DNA of 64,000 bases from Candidatus Promineifilum breve (GTDB lineage: Bacteria > Chloroflexota > Anaerolineae > Promineifilales > Promineifilaceae): NCBI RefSeq assembly GCF_900066015.1, contig NZ_LN890655.1, positions 3,574,726 through 3,638,725 on the forward strand, written 5' to 3'. The notes below the pieces were generated by a model that saw only the letters and a program-made list of their open reading frames with translations, ran no database searches and had not been told where the DNA came from. The position numbers and the translations under genes were made by a program. This document shows, piece after piece, positions 25,678-34,860 of this stretch (its first letter is position 1; every line of letters starts with the position of its first letter).

Positions 25678-27059
25678 TTGGCGGTCGCGGCGTCCACTGC
25701 CTCGCGCGCCGCCGCCAACTGGTCGGCCAGCGCCGCCGGAGCCGTGCCGCCGGGCAGGGCGCGGGCGGCCAACGCCGCGGCCACGGTCAGAACGTCGGCG
25801 GCGTCCGCGCCGAAATGGGGGCTGATGGCCTGTAGATCGCCGGCCGTCAGATCGGTCAGGGCCACGCTCTGCTCTTCGCTCAGCCGCACCGCCCGGCCCA
25901 CCAGATGATGGGCCTCGCGGAACGGCAACCCTTGGCGCACCAGATAATCGGCCAACTCCGTCGCCAGCAGCCCGGCCTCCAGTTGCGCGGCCAGACGCTC
26001 CGGCCGAATCTCCAACGTCGCGATGAGGCCGCTCATCACTGGCAGAGCCATATCCAGCGTGTCGAAAGCATCGAAGACCGGCTCCTTGTCCTCCTGCAAA
26101 TCCTTGTCGTAGCTGGACGGCAAGCCCTTCAACGTCGCCAGGAAGCCGGTCAGATGGCCGATGAGCCGGCCGCTCTTGCCGCGCGTCAATTCCAGCGTGT
26201 CGGGGTTGCGTTTCTGGGGCATGATGCTGGAGCCGGTGGTGTAGGCGTCGGCCAGGCGCACGAAGCCGAACTCGGCGCTGCTGAACAGAATAAGCTGCTC
26301 GGCCAGCCGGCTCAGATGGACGCCCAGCAAGGCCGTGGCGAAGAGAAACTCGGCGGCGAAGTCACGGTCGCTGACGGCATCGAGGCTGTTGGGCGTGATG
26401 GCTGTGAAGCCCAGCCGCGCCGCCAGCCGTTCGCGGTCGATGGGGAAGGCTGACCCGGCCAACGCCCCGGCCCCCAACGGCGAGACGGCCGCCGCCCGCC
26501 GCGCCCCGTCCAGCCGCCGCCGGTCACGGGCCAGCGGCCAGAAGTGGGCCAGCGCCCAATGGCCCCAGGTGACCGGCTGGGCGTGTTGCAGGTGAGTGTA
26601 GCCGGGCATGGGCAGGTTTAGCGCGCCCTCGGCGTTGACGATCAGGGCGCGCTGTAAATCGGCCAATTGCCCGTCCAGATGGGCGCAGGCGCGCATCAGC
26701 CACAGGCGGAAGTCGGTCGCCACCTGATCGTTGCGGCTGCGGCCGGTGTGGAGTTTGCCGCCCACCGGGCCGACGATCTCTGTCAGGCGGCGCTCGACGG
26801 CCGAGTGGATGTCCTCGTCGTCCGGCAGAATGACGAAGCGGCCGGCGGCGAATTCGGCGCGCACCTGCTCCAGACCGTCGATGAGCGTATCCCGTTCGGC
26901 CGCGCTCAGGAGCCTGGCGTCATGCAAGGCCGCAGCCCAGGCCACGCTGCCGGTGATGTCCTCATCATACAGGCGGACGTCAAAGCCGATGCTGGCGTTG
27001 AAGCGGTGCACGAGGGCATTCGTCGGCTCGTTGAACCGGCCGCCCCATAGTTTGGTCAT
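25662..27059 (-). CDS. argH: argininosuccinate lyase
   Basis: 465 residues. It cleaves argininosuccinate to arginine and fumarate, the last step of arginine biosynthesis. MTKLWGGRFNEPTNALVHRFNASIGFD at the N-terminus, VGGKLHTGRSRNDQVATD and the signature GSSIMPQKRNPDTLEL (the catalytic Ser loop) are intact. Length is typical. AAGGAG lies 6-7 bases before ATG 27059. It is downstream of argJ, separated by a short intergenic with a G-rich repeat. Its 3' end overlaps the convergent YwiC gene by 16 bases. Confidence 0.96.
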   Translation of the reverse strand: MTKLWGGRFNEPTNALVHRFNASIGFDVRLYDEDITGSVAWAAALHDARLLSAAERDTLIDGLEQVRAEFAAGRFVILPDDEDIHSAVERRLTEIVGPVGGKLHTGRSRNDQVATDFRLWLMRACAHLDGQLADLQRALIVNAEGALNLPMPGYTHLQHAQPVTWGHWALAHFWPLARDRRRLDGARRAAAVSPLGAGALAGSAFPIDRERLAARLGFTAITPNSLDAVSDRDFAAEFLFATALLGVHLSRLAEQLILFSSAEFGFVRLADAYTTGSSIMPQKRNPDTLELTRGKSGRLIGHLTGFLATLKGLPSSYDKDLQEDKEPVFDAFDTLDMALPVMSGLIATLEIRPERLAAQLEAGLLATELADYLVRQGLPFREAHHLVGRAVRLSEEQSVALTDLTAGDLQAISPHFGADAADVLTVAAALAARALPGGTAPAALADQLAAAREAVDAATANYLSQ

Positions 27060-27080
27060 GGAGATTACTCCTTTTCGTTG

Positions 27081-27113
27081 GCAGGGGTGCAGGGGAGCAG
27101 GGGGGCAGGGGAG
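27081..27113. repeat. G-rich GCAGGGGA-type array between argJ and argH
   Basis: About four GGGG runs with AGCA/TGCA spacers. A partial inverse arm (CGCCCCTCTGCTC) follows, giving a weak hairpin. It lies in the 75-base gap between argJ and argH. Confidence 0.75.
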
Positions 27114-27134
27114 AACTGCGCCCCTCTGCTCATT

Positions 27135-28370
27135 TCACGTCCGATAATCGGCGTTGATCGTCACGTAGTCGTGGGTCAAATCGGTCGTCCACAGCGTGGC
27201 CTCGCCCGCGCCCAGGCCCAGATCGACGTGGACGACGAACTCCGGGTGGGCGAAGACGGCCGCCGCCTCGCTCTCGTGGTAATCAGTGGGCGTGCCGTCG
27301 CGGACGAGTTGCAGCGGCGGCTCGTCGGGGCCGCTGACCGCTAGCGCCAACTTGTGCTGATCGAGGGCCACGCCGCTGCGGCCGGTCGCCATCATAATCC
27401 GGCCCCAGTTGGGGTCGCCGCCGGCAAAGGCCGTCTTGACCAGCGGCGAGGTGGCGATGGTGTCGGCCACGCGGCGGGCGTCGGCCGGCGTGGCCGCGCC
27501 GGTGACGCGCACGGTGACGACCCGCGTCGCGCCTTCGCCGTCGCGCACGACCATCATCGCCAGCGCCCGGCACAACTCGCCCAGCGCGGCGGCAAAGAGC
27601 GCCCGACCCGGCCCATCGGCCACGACCACGCCGCTTGCGCCGTTAGCCAGCAGCAGGATGGTATCGTTGGTGCTGGTGTCGCCGTCGATGGAGATGGCAT
27701 TGAAACTGCCGGCGACCGCCTCTTGCAATAATGCGGCCAGATCGTCCGGCGCTACCTGGGCATCGGTGGTCAGCACGCCCAACAGCGTCGCCATGTCGGG
27801 GTGGATCATGCCCGCGCCCTTGGCCATACCGCCCAATGTGACCCGACCGCCGGGCAAATCCACGGTCAGAGCCAGCGACTTGGGCCGGGTGTCGGTGGTC
27901 ATAATGCCCTCGGCCGCCGCGGCCCCATTGGTTGCCGCCAGCAGCGGCGCGGCGGCGCGGATGCCGTTGCCCACGCAAGCCATCGGCAGGGGCACGCCGA
28001 TAACGCCTGTTGACATAACGAGGTATTGATCCGGCCGGCCGCCGACGGCCTCGGCCATGAGAGCCTGCATCCGGCGGGCATCGGCCAGACCCGGCGCGCC
28101 GGTGCAGGCATTGGCGTTGCCGGCGTTGATGACCACGCCGCGAATGGCGGCGCTATTGGCGGCCAGCGTCTCCCGGTCGAGCAGCACCGGCGCGGCGGCG
28201 ACCTGGTTGCGGGTGAAGACGCCGGCCGCGGCGCAGTCGCCCTCCGCGGCCACCAGCACCAGGTCAGGCCGCCCCGATTGCTTGATCCCGGCGGCCACAG
28301 CCGCGGCGACAAACCCGCGCGGGCTGGTGACGCCGCCGCCGTCTAGCACACGATAATGGCTTGCATCCAT
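27135..28370 (-). CDS. argJ: glutamate N-acetyltransferase / amino-acid acetyltransferase ArgJ
   Basis: 411 residues. ArgJ transfers the acetyl group from N-acetylornithine to glutamate, and bifunctional forms also use acetyl-CoA. GMAKGAGMIHPDMATLLGVLTTDA contains the self-cleavage site, with Thr195 as the new N-terminal nucleophile. AGNANACTG, SIDGDTSTND and AGGDPNWGRIMMATG are family motifs. The start at 28370 is chosen because GGAG lies about 6 bases upstream; a longer frame from 28400 has no Shine-Dalgarno. With argH and the argA-argG gene this forms an arginine cluster on the minus strand. Confidence 0.95.
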   Translation of the reverse strand: MDASHYRVLDGGGVTSPRGFVAAAVAAGIKQSGRPDLVLVAAEGDCAAAGVFTRNQVAAAPVLLDRETLAANSAAIRGVVINAGNANACTGAPGLADARRMQALMAEAVGGRPDQYLVMSTGVIGVPLPMACVGNGIRAAAPLLAATNGAAAAEGIMTTDTRPKSLALTVDLPGGRVTLGGMAKGAGMIHPDMATLLGVLTTDAQVAPDDLAALLQEAVAGSFNAISIDGDTSTNDTILLLANGASGVVVADGPGRALFAAALGELCRALAMMVVRDGEGATRVVTVRVTGAATPADARRVADTIATSPLVKTAFAGGDPNWGRIMMATGRSGVALDQHKLALAVSGPDEPPLQLVRDGTPTDYHESEAAAVFAHPEFVVHVDLGLGAGEATLWTTDLTHDYVTINADYRT

Positions 28371-28388
28371 GTTATTCTCCATGAAGAA

Positions 28389-28473
28389 AAGAGAATCCAC
28401 AGATTACACAGATCACACAGATTCTTATTCTTAATCTGTGAAATCTGTGTAATCTGTGGTTTCTTCTTCTCTT
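28389..28473. repeat. 85-bp inverted repeat (CCACAGATTACACAGAT family) at the argG 3' end
   Basis: Two arms of about 35 bp (AAGAGAA...CCACAGATTACACAGAT...CACAGATT and its complement) match at roughly 9 of 10 positions around a short TCTTATTCTT centre. The right arm ends in the argG stop codon. It probably works as a bidirectional hairpin between argG and argJ and belongs to a low-complexity repeat style common in environmental genomes. Confidence 0.6.
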
Positions 28474-30310
28474 AATCCCTTTTGAATTTGGAATAGTCAA
28501 TCGTCGCGTAGCGCGTGCGGCCGCCGTCGCTGACTTCCATCATCGCCTTGACCTTCATCTGCAAGCCGAACAGGGTGATGAAGCCCTCGGCGTCGGCCTG
28601 ATCGTAGACGTCTTCCTGGCCGAAGGTGGCGAAGTCCTCGCGGTAGAGGCTGTTGGGGCTATAGCGCCCGGCGACGATGACGTTGCCCTTGTAGAGCTTC
28701 AGCTTGACCCAGCCCGACACCGTCTTCTGCGTCTCCTCCACGAAAGCCTGCAACGATTCGCGCAGGGTGTGGTACCACATGCCGAAGTAGGTCAGTTCGG
28801 CGTAGCGCAGAGCCATCTGCTCCTTGAAGTGCAGTGTCTCGCGGTCGAGGCAGAGCGATTCCAGTTCGCGATGGGCGGCGTAGAGGATCGTGCCGCCGGG
28901 GGTCTCGTAGACGCCGCGCGACTTCATGCCCACCAGCCGGTTCTCCACCAGGTCGATGCGGCCGATGCCGTGCTTGCTGCCCAGCTTGTTGAGCGCCTCC
29001 ACCAATGTCGCCGGCGGCAGTTGCACACCGTTGACGGCTACGGGCACACCCTTCTCGAAGGTGATCTCGACGATCTCCGCCTCGTCCGGCGCTTGTTCCG
29101 GGCCAACGGTCAGTTGGAACATCGCCTCTTCCGGCTCATTGGCCGGGTCTTCCAGCACGCCGCCCTCGTGGGACAAATGCCACATATTGGCGTCGCGGCT
29201 GTAGATCGACTTCTCGGTCTGGGTCACGGGCACGTTGTGGGCACGGGCGTAGGCCAGGGCGTCCTCGCGGGAGCGGATTTCCCACTCGCGCCACGGGGCG
29301 ATGACCTTCAGCGTCGGGTTGAGTGCCTTGTAGGTCAGCTCAAAGCGCACCTGATCGTTGCCCTTGCCGGTGCAGCCGTGGGCCACGGCGTCGGCCCCTT
29401 CGGCTTCGGCCACGGCCACCTGCCACTTGGCGATGAGCGGCCGGGCTACTGACGTACCCAGCAAATATTGCCGCTCATAGACGGCCCCGGCCTGCATCAT
29501 GGGAAACAGGAAGTCCTTGGCGAACTCATGGCGCAGGTCTTCGATGATGACCTTGCTGGCCCCGCTGGCTAATCCTTTCTCTTCCAGGCCCACAAATTCG
29601 TGGTCGCCCTGGCCGATGTTGGCGCAGAAGCAAATGACCTCGCAGCCGTAATTCTCGCGCAGCCAGGGGACGATGACCGAGGTATCGAGGCCCCCTGAAT
29701 AGGCCAGCACGACTTTTTCCACTTTAGGTTTAGACATGACTCTCTCTCCTGAGGATCGATGATGGGTTGATTGAGCTTGCGTTTGGTGCGGCTCCGCAAC
29801 GGCCGCCGGCTGCCGGTGGGGGGCGAGCGGCCGGGTATTGACATGATGTGGGTCAACCAAGTTTAGCACGACGGCCGTCTCGTCACAACGTTCATACAGG
29901 GCGCAACCGACGCAATCGCGCCACACTTTTTCGGGGAAGCGCTCGCGGCTGGAGATGTGGAAGCCGCCGCGCTCAAAGAAGCTCACGGCGCGGGTGAGGG
30001 CAAAGAGGGTGACGAAGCCCCGCTGCCGCGCCTCCAGGATGAGCGCCTTCAGCAGCGTGCTGCCCCAGCCGCCCCCCTTGACCCGATCGTGGACGGCCAG
30101 CGAGCGCACCTCGGCCAGCACCGGTGAGTAGGGGAAGATGGCGACACAGGCCACCAGTTCCCCGGCGTCGTCCTTGCCCAGCAGCCAATCGCCCAGCGTC
30201 TCGTGGATGGCAGCGGCCGTGCGCGGCAACAGGTCGCCGCGGCGGGCATGGTCGTTCACCAGGGCCAGAATGGCCGCCACGTCCTCGGCTCGGGCCGGTC
30301 TGATGTTCAT
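28472..30310 (-). CDS. argG: GNAT N-acetylglutamate synthase-like domain fused to argininosuccinate synthase
   Basis: 612 residues in one uninterrupted frame. Residues 1-150 are a GNAT acetyltransferase ([20 protein letters not shown] is the acetyl-CoA loop) ending in [15 protein letters not shown], the cysteine signature of the ArgA-like N-acetylglutamate synthase branch. A His/Gln/Pro-rich linker (about 151-191) leads to ArgG from residue 192, with [11 protein letters not shown] (PP-loop), [13 protein letters not shown] and [17 protein letters not shown]. ArgG joins citrulline and aspartate using ATP. A strong AGGAGAG Shine-Dalgarno precedes the internal ATG at 29737, so free ArgG (421 residues) can also be made. 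A fusion of the first and seventh steps of the pathway is unusual. Confidence 0.88.
   Translation of the reverse strand: MNIRPARAEDVAAILALVNDHARRGDLLPRTAAAIHETLGDWLLGKDDAGELVACVAIFPYSPVLAEVRSLAVHDRVKGGGWGSTLLKALILEARQRGFVTLFALTRAVSFFERGGFHISSRERFPEKVWRDCVGCALYERCDETAVVLNLVDPHHVNTRPLAPHRQPAAVAEPHQTQAQSTHHRSSGERVMSKPKVEKVVLAYSGGLDTSVIVPWLRENYGCEVICFCANIGQGDHEFVGLEEKGLASGASKVIIEDLRHEFAKDFLFPMMQAGAVYERQYLLGTSVARPLIAKWQVAVAEAEGADAVAHGCTGKGNDQVRFELTYKALNPTLKVIAPWREWEIRSREDALAYARAHNVPVTQTEKSIYSRDANMWHLSHEGGVLEDPANEPEEAMFQLTVGPEQAPDEAEIVEITFEKGVPVAVNGVQLPPATLVEALNKLGSKHGIGRIDLVENRLVGMKSRGVYETPGGTILYAAHRELESLCLDRETLHFKEQMALRYAELTYFGMWYHTLRESLQAFVEETQKTVSGWVKLKLYKGNVIVAGRYSPNSLYREDFATFGQEDVYDQADAEGFITLFGLQMKVKAMMEVSDGGRTRYATIDYSKFKRD
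29738..29754 (-). promoter_or_regulatory. internal ribosome binding site for free ArgG
   Basis: On the minus strand CAGGAGAGAGAGTC directly precedes ATG 29737, the natural first codon of ArgG ([16 protein letters not shown]). It lies inside the reading frame of the upstream GNAT domain. Confidence 0.65.
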
Positions 30311-30364
30311 CGGCTCCCACCTTGGCTATTACTGCTCATCGCTTCGCCTCCCGCCGCCGGTAAC

Positions 30365-30388
30365 AAAAAGCCACCCATCGCGGGTGGC
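30365..30388 (-). terminator. intrinsic terminator of tRNA-Gln
   Basis: Minus strand: GCCACCC, loop GCGAT, GGGTGGC, then TTTTTG. It lies about 10 bases after the tRNA 3' end. Confidence 0.85.
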
Positions 30389-30398
30389 CTTGCTCGTG

Positions 30399-30471
30399 CT
30401 GAGGGCGGTGGGCTCGAACCACCAACCTTCCGGGTCAGAGCCGGACGTTCTGCCGATTGAACTAGCCCTCA
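30399..30471 (-). tRNA. tRNA-Gln (anticodon CUG)
   Basis: 73-nt cloverleaf on the minus strand. The acceptor stem is TGAGGGC/GCCCTCA, the D stem GTTC/GAAC and the anticodon stem TCCGG/CCGGA with loop CTCTGAC (anticodon CTG). The variable loop is AGGTT, the T stem GGTGG/CCACC with loop TTCGAGC, and the discriminator is G. CCA is not encoded. The leading U and G73 are standard for tRNA-Gln. A terminator follows. Confidence 0.95.
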
Positions 30472-30532
30472 ATAATCTGTCACCGATTATAGCATTGGTT
30501 GCCGCGCCTCGCAAACCAGCGCATCACTGAGC

Positions 30533-30686
30533 CAGGGCTTTTCCAAAGTCGGGCTAAGGAGCAAAGAACACAGAGTCCACAGAGCGCAGACACAGAGCAC
30601 ACAGAGAAACCAGAGGCTACCGCCCTCTGCGCTCTCCGTGTCTGCTCTCCGTGCGCTCTGTGTTCTTTGACTTTGGAAAAGCCCTG
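30533..30686. mobile_element. MITE-like element, CAGGGCTTTT family (copy 2)
   Basis: 154 bp with an 18-bp perfect terminal inverted repeat (CAGGGCTTTTCCAAAGTC). The interior is a long imperfect palindrome of CACAGAG/CTCTGTG words. It has the same ends as the 18230-18371 element. It is non-coding and lies between tRNA-Gln and the DinB-type gene. Confidence 0.65.
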
Positions 30687-30691
30687 ACCAC

Positions 30692-31168
30692 TTAGCCATG
30701 TCGGTGCTGGGCCAGTAAATCGGGCACGTGATCGGCGTAATGCTCGCTCGTATTGACCAGGATAAAGCGATAGAACGGATCGCCCTCCGTCCAGGCGAAG
30801 CGGTGCGGGTCGAACAGATCGGCGTCGGGGGCGGTCTCGGCAATGCGCACCAGGGCCTGGTAGGCTTCCAGTTCGTTGATCTGGACGATGCCCAACGGCA
30901 GCAATTGGCTTTCCTCATGAGCGCGGGCGTTGAACTGATCCATCGTGTCGCCATCGATTGGTTCCTGGGGTATTTCGCCCGCGCGCAGGATGTCATAGAG
31001 CGTCACCATACGCCGTTCCCACGCTCCCAGGTGGGCGATGACGTCCTTGATCGACCAGCCGTTGGGCAGCAGCGGCGTGGTCAGATCGTGGCGGTCGAAG
31101 CGGGCCATCGCCTCGGCCAGTTCGGCCCGCCCCGCGCGAACCTGATTGAGTAATTCGGTGCGATCCAT
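30692..31168 (-). CDS. DinB-like / ClbS-DfsB family four-helix bundle protein
   Basis: 158 residues. DRTELLNQVRAGRAELAEAM, LPNGWSIKDVIAHLGAWERRMV and a C-terminal EHYADHVPDLLAQHRHG give a His-bearing four-helix bundle of the DinB superfamily, closest in feel to ClbS/DfsB. Members include metal-binding enzymes and toxin-resistance proteins. Substrate is unknown. An AAAGGAG-like Shine-Dalgarno precedes ATG 31168; a longer upstream frame lacks one. It is monocistronic between a MITE and a divergent MFS gene. Confidence 0.75.
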   Translation of the reverse strand: MDRTELLNQVRAGRAELAEAMARFDRHDLTTPLLPNGWSIKDVIAHLGAWERRMVTLYDILRAGEIPQEPIDGDTMDQFNARAHEESQLLPLGIVQINELEAYQALVRIAETAPDADLFDPHRFAWTEGDPFYRFILVNTSEHYADHVPDLLAQHRHG

Positions 31169-31368
31169 ACAACCTTTCTCCTTTGTGTCTACGCCGTCAT
31201 CGGGCAAAACCATCTATCGCCCCAAGAGGCAGTCTCGACAACTTTACCATTATTGACAACCCGGAGCATCGTAACCCCCTGCCGCATGGAAATCGTTGCC
31301 GAAGCGGATTGGTTTCGCACATTTTTGCGTAACCCACTTTACAGCGCGGGGTTATTTTAGTGGTATTC

Positions 31369-31382
31369 TAGATAATTATCTA
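31369..31382. promoter_or_regulatory. 14-bp perfect palindrome upstream of the MFS gene
   Basis: TAGATAA-TTATCTA, in an AT-rich patch 40 bases before the MFS ATG. GACGGC/GCCGTC, a second short inverted repeat, follows at 31391-31408. It could be an operator for a local repressor, but no regulator gene is adjacent. Confidence 0.4.
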
Positions 31383-31421
31383 ATGATGTGACGGCCGATC
31401 AGCCGTCCGACCGACCCGTTT

Positions 31422-32738
31422 ATGGCTATTTCAATCGTATCTTCCCGTGCCCGGCCCGTCCCGGCCGAGCACCGCTCCAACTTCAATCACCTAATATTCG
31501 ACATCGCCTGGTTCGGCGTGCTGAACGGCAGCGCCATCGCCTTTGTCGCCGTCTACGCCACCCGGCTGGGGGCCAGCGCCTTCCAGCTCGGCTTGCTCAA
31601 CGCCAGCCCGGCCATCGTCAACCTGATGTTCGCCCTGCCGGCCGGGCGCTGGCTCCAGGATCAGCGCATCAGCCGGGCCACCTTCGCCTCGTCGGTGCTG
31701 CATCGCTGGTTCTATCTGCTGTGGATATTCCTGCCGTTGCTCTTCGCCCCGCCGGGACAGGTGTGGGCGCTGGTGTTGTTGACGGTGGCGATGAGCATTC
31801 CGGGCACGGCCCTGGCCATCGGCTTCAACGGCCTGTTTGCCGCCGCCGTGCCGCCGGAGTGGCGGGCGCAGATCGTGGGCGTGCGCAATGCGGCCTATGC
31901 CCTGACGTCGATTGCCGTCACGCTCGTCTGTGGCTGGCTGCTCAACGCCATGCCCTTTCCGATGGGCTACCAGCTTGTCTTTCTGCTGGGCTTTCTCGGC
32001 GCGGCCATGAGTTCGCTGCACCTGTGGTTTGTGCGGCCGGCCGACGAGCACCGCAAGCCCGGTAACGGCCGAAGCCTGGGCGACTGGGCGCAACCCGGTG
32101 TGGCCGGCGCCTGGCAAAGCCTGCGCACCACCGTCGGCCTGCGCTTCCTGGTGCGCGACAAGCCGCTCAGCAGCAGCCGTTGGTTCAATCCGCTCAAGGA
32201 TTTGCCCTATCGCAAGGTGCTGGTACTGGTATTCGCCATGCACCTGACGCTCTATTTGGCCGTGCCCCTCTTCCCCATCTATCTGGTGCGCGAGATCGGC
32301 CTGAACGATTCGGTCATCGGTCTGGGCAACAGTATCTTCTACGTGGCCCTCTTTCTGGCTTCGACGCAACTGGATCGGGTAACGCGCCGCTTCGGCCACC
32401 AGCGCACGATGGCCCTGGGCATCCTGGTCATCAGCCTCTATCCGGCGATCCTGTCGCAGGCGAATGGGGCCACGCTCTATCTATTCGCGTCGATCATGGG
32501 GGGCACGGGCTGGGCGCTGGCCGGCGGCGCGGTGGGCAACTACGTGCTGGACAAAACGCCCGACCATAGCCGGCCGGCCTATCTGGCGTGGTATAACATG
32601 TCGCTGCAAGCGGGTATCCTGCTGGGGGCGCTGCTGGCGCCGGCCCTGGCCGGGTGGTGGGGGATCACAATTGGTCTGCTTTTCGCCGCCGCCTGCCGCC
32701 TGCTGACCGGCATCGCCATCTGGCGCAGCGACGCCTAG
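31422..32738 (+). CDS. major facilitator superfamily transporter
   Basis: 438 residues with about 12 predicted membrane helices in two halves of six, joined by a hydrophilic loop (about 205-265). The N-terminal half has AVYATRLGASAFQLGLLNASPAIV and GRWLQDQRI, the MFS motif A region. The second half starts at KVLVLVFAMHLTLYLAVPLFP. Substrate cannot be told from sequence. ATG 31422 has no Shine-Dalgarno and a hairpin lies just upstream. It converges with the universal stress protein gene. Confidence 0.85.
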   Translation: MAISIVSSRARPVPAEHRSNFNHLIFDIAWFGVLNGSAIAFVAVYATRLGASAFQLGLLNASPAIVNLMFALPAGRWLQDQRISRATFASSVLHRWFYLLWIFLPLLFAPPGQVWALVLLTVAMSIPGTALAIGFNGLFAAAVPPEWRAQIVGVRNAAYALTSIAVTLVCGWLLNAMPFPMGYQLVFLLGFLGAAMSSLHLWFVRPADEHRKPGNGRSLGDWAQPGVAGAWQSLRTTVGLRFLVRDKPLSSSRWFNPLKDLPYRKVLVLVFAMHLTLYLAVPLFPIYLVREIGLNDSVIGLGNSIFYVALFLASTQLDRVTRRFGHQRTMALGILVISLYPAILSQANGATLYLFASIMGGTGWALAGGAVGNYVLDKTPDHSRPAYLAWYNMSLQAGILLGALLAPALAGWWGITIGLLFAAACRLLTGIAIWRSDA

Positions 32739-32748
32739 GCCGGGCCGA

Positions 32749-33570
32749 TTAGCGCACGACCAGAATAGCCCGCTCCACGTCGAGGACGAGTTCGTGGGCC
32801 AGGTCGTCCAGCAGAAAGCGGGGCAGCCCCTCGTCGCGATGGGCGCCGATGACGACCAGATCGTACTCCTCGGAGCGCGCCTCGGTGGCGATCTCATCGA
32901 CGACCAGGCCGTGACGTACCTTGGCCCGCGGCCGCAGGTCCATGCCGCCCAGATAGGCCAGGTCGTTCTCCAGGATGGCCCCCTCGGGCGTCTTGGCGCG
33001 CATCAGCTCTTCGGCCGTCGATTCCAAATCTTCGCCACGGATGCCCGGCGCGGCGCTGATCTGCGACATGACGTGGAGCACGGTGACGTTGGTGGCGGCG
33101 GAGAGGATTTTCGGCAGCCGCAGGCGGAACATTTTCAGCAGCGACGGCGATTGCGCGCCGCTATCGCACACCAGGATGCGGTGCAGCGGTCGAGCTTCGC
33201 GCTTGGCGATGAGCACCGGCAGCGAGGCGCGGGCCACCACTTTCTGCGTCACCAGCCCGCGAATGCGCGTCAGCAGCGGCCGAGATTGACGCTGGCCCAT
33301 CATCAGTAGATCGTACTGGCCGGTTTCGCTCTCGCGCACGATCTCTTCCCACGGCTGGCCGACGCGAACCTTGTATTGCACGTTGTCGAATACCGGGTTC
33401 AGCAACTCGGCGGCATGGGCCAACACTTCGGCCCCTTCCTGTTGTTCTTCACTATGCTTGATGACGGTGAGCACCGTCGGCTGGAGCGAAGTCGCCTCCG
33501 CCATGAGCATCAATTGGCGAATGCCGATTTCCGATTGCCCGGGGCCGCCGGTGGCGAGCAAAACACGCAT
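32749..33570 (-). CDS. universal stress protein, tandem UspA domains
   Basis: 273 residues, two UspA folds in tandem. The first (about 1-130) has VLLATGGPGQSEIGIRQL and DLLMMGQRQSRPLLTRIRG...VVARASLPVLI. The second (about 131-273) has ILVCDSGAQS...LHVMSQ and DLVVIGAHRDEGLPRFLLDDLAHELVLDVERAILVVR. The G-2xG-9xG(S/T) ATP motif is weak in both, so these may be the non-ATP type. AAGGAG precedes ATG 33570. Cytosolic. Confidence 0.88.
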   Translation of the reverse strand: MRVLLATGGPGQSEIGIRQLMLMAEATSLQPTVLTVIKHSEEQQEGAEVLAHAAELLNPVFDNVQYKVRVGQPWEEIVRESETGQYDLLMMGQRQSRPLLTRIRGLVTQKVVARASLPVLIAKREARPLHRILVCDSGAQSPSLLKMFRLRLPKILSAATNVTVLHVMSQISAAPGIRGEDLESTAEELMRAKTPEGAILENDLAYLGGMDLRPRAKVRHGLVVDEIATEARSEEYDLVVIGAHRDEGLPRFLLDDLAHELVLDVERAILVVR

Positions 33571-33705
33571 ACCAAACTCCTTCTGGCTGCCTTAACCGAT
33601 ACGCTTCGGGGGGCAGTCCATTACCGCCAATAGTAGCACATTCTTACGCAATCTCTTTACCTTATCCTGGGCCTATATTCTTTACGCTCTCCCGTTCAAT
33701 TCGTT

Positions 33706-34860
33706 CTAACTCAGAACCAACAGGATCGGCACGATAAAAATGGCGAACATGAACAGCGCCAGATTCACATTGCGCTCCGTCACCCAGCCGACAAAGCGCA
33801 ACGACGAACGTTCGTAAGCCTTGAAGGCGACCAACAGGATGACCAGGGCCGAAAGGGCCACACCCAGCATCTCGGCCAGCACGACCGAGACGGCCTCGTG
33901 ATTATTGAGCAGCACGGCCGCCAGCAGCGTATCGATGAACGTCGTGATATTGGCCCCCATGATGTAGGGGATGACATTCTCGCGCCTGACAAAGCCGCGA
34001 TGGCTGAGCGGTACGAGGATGCTGAGCGAGACACTGACCGACATGGAGACCAGCGTCACCGCCGAGCCGAGCAGGAACATGATCAGCGGCTGGTAGACCA
34101 GCCGCGACACCCGGCCGACCTGGCTCTCCTTGATCGTCATCTCCGGCAGGCAGCGGTCGAACAGGTTGAATGTCACCAGGATGATGCCTAACCCGACGAT
34201 AAACAAGGCCCACGTCGGCAGAAAGCTCTTGAAGAAGTTGGCGATGGGGTCGAACAGCAGATCGGTGATGGCGACAACCGCCAGACCGTCGCCGAAATCG
34301 AACCGGCCCAGGACGCCCGACGTCAGCAGCAGCGTGCCGATGATGAGCGATCCGGCCTGCAACGTGCCCGTGACGGTGAATGACAGCAGGCCCATGCTCA
34401 GGCTGGTCGAACGATTGCGACCGCGCAGCACGTAGATGAAGCCGATGAACAGGATGATGAAGCTGGCCCCCATGCGGCTGCCGATGATCATCGTGAAGGT
34501 CTGCACGGCGGTGATGATCCCCGCGTCCAGGAAGGTGAGGGCCGAGGCCGCCACCGGCGAACCGCTCATCACCAGATAGGCGAAGAGCCAACCGAAGCCC
34601 ATCGTATTGGCCGCGGTATCAAGCGAAAAGCGATTCTCGACGAACGGCGCCAGGCCGCGCGCCCCATCCTTCATCAGCGTCAGGGCCAGAATGAAGAGAA
34701 ACAGACTGATAATAAACAGGCCGATTTTTTTGAAGGAAACAGCGCGCCAGAATCGTTGTAATCGACTACCCTGCTCCGCCTCGACGGCCGGCGGCGCGGT
34801 AAAATCAGTGGGTTCAGCGATGGTCGATGTCAGGTCGCTGTCTTGAAGGTCTTTCTCCAT
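33706..34860 (-). CDS. Na/Pi-cotransporter family (PNaS) membrane protein
   Basis: 384 residues. A soluble acidic N-terminus (about 1-40) precedes some nine hydrophobic helices in two inverted halves. SGSPVAASALTFLDAGIITAVQTFTMIIGSRMGASF and the repeat MGANITTFIDTLLAAVLLNNHEAVSVVL match the QSSS/GANIGTT motifs of Na+/phosphate symporters in degenerate form. Na+ coupling and the substrate are inferred. There is no PhoU-like C-terminal domain, unlike many bacterial members. AAGGA lies 8-9 bases before the ATG. Upstream, 34861-35085 holds nothing recognisable. Confidence 0.72.
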   Translation of the reverse strand: MEKDLQDSDLTSTIAEPTDFTAPPAVEAEQGSRLQRFWRAVSFKKIGLFIISLFLFILALTLMKDGARGLAPFVENRFSLDTAANTMGFGWLFAYLVMSGSPVAASALTFLDAGIITAVQTFTMIIGSRMGASFIILFIGFIYVLRGRNRSTSLSMGLLSFTVTGTLQAGSLIIGTLLLTSGVLGRFDFGDGLAVVAITDLLFDPIANFFKSFLPTWALFIVGLGIILVTFNLFDRCLPEMTIKESQVGRVSRLVYQPLIMFLLGSAVTLVSMSVSVSLSILVPLSHRGFVRRENVIPYIMGANITTFIDTLLAAVLLNNHEAVSVVLAEMLGVALSALVILLVAFKAYERSSLRFVGWVTERNVNLALFMFAIFIVPILLVLS

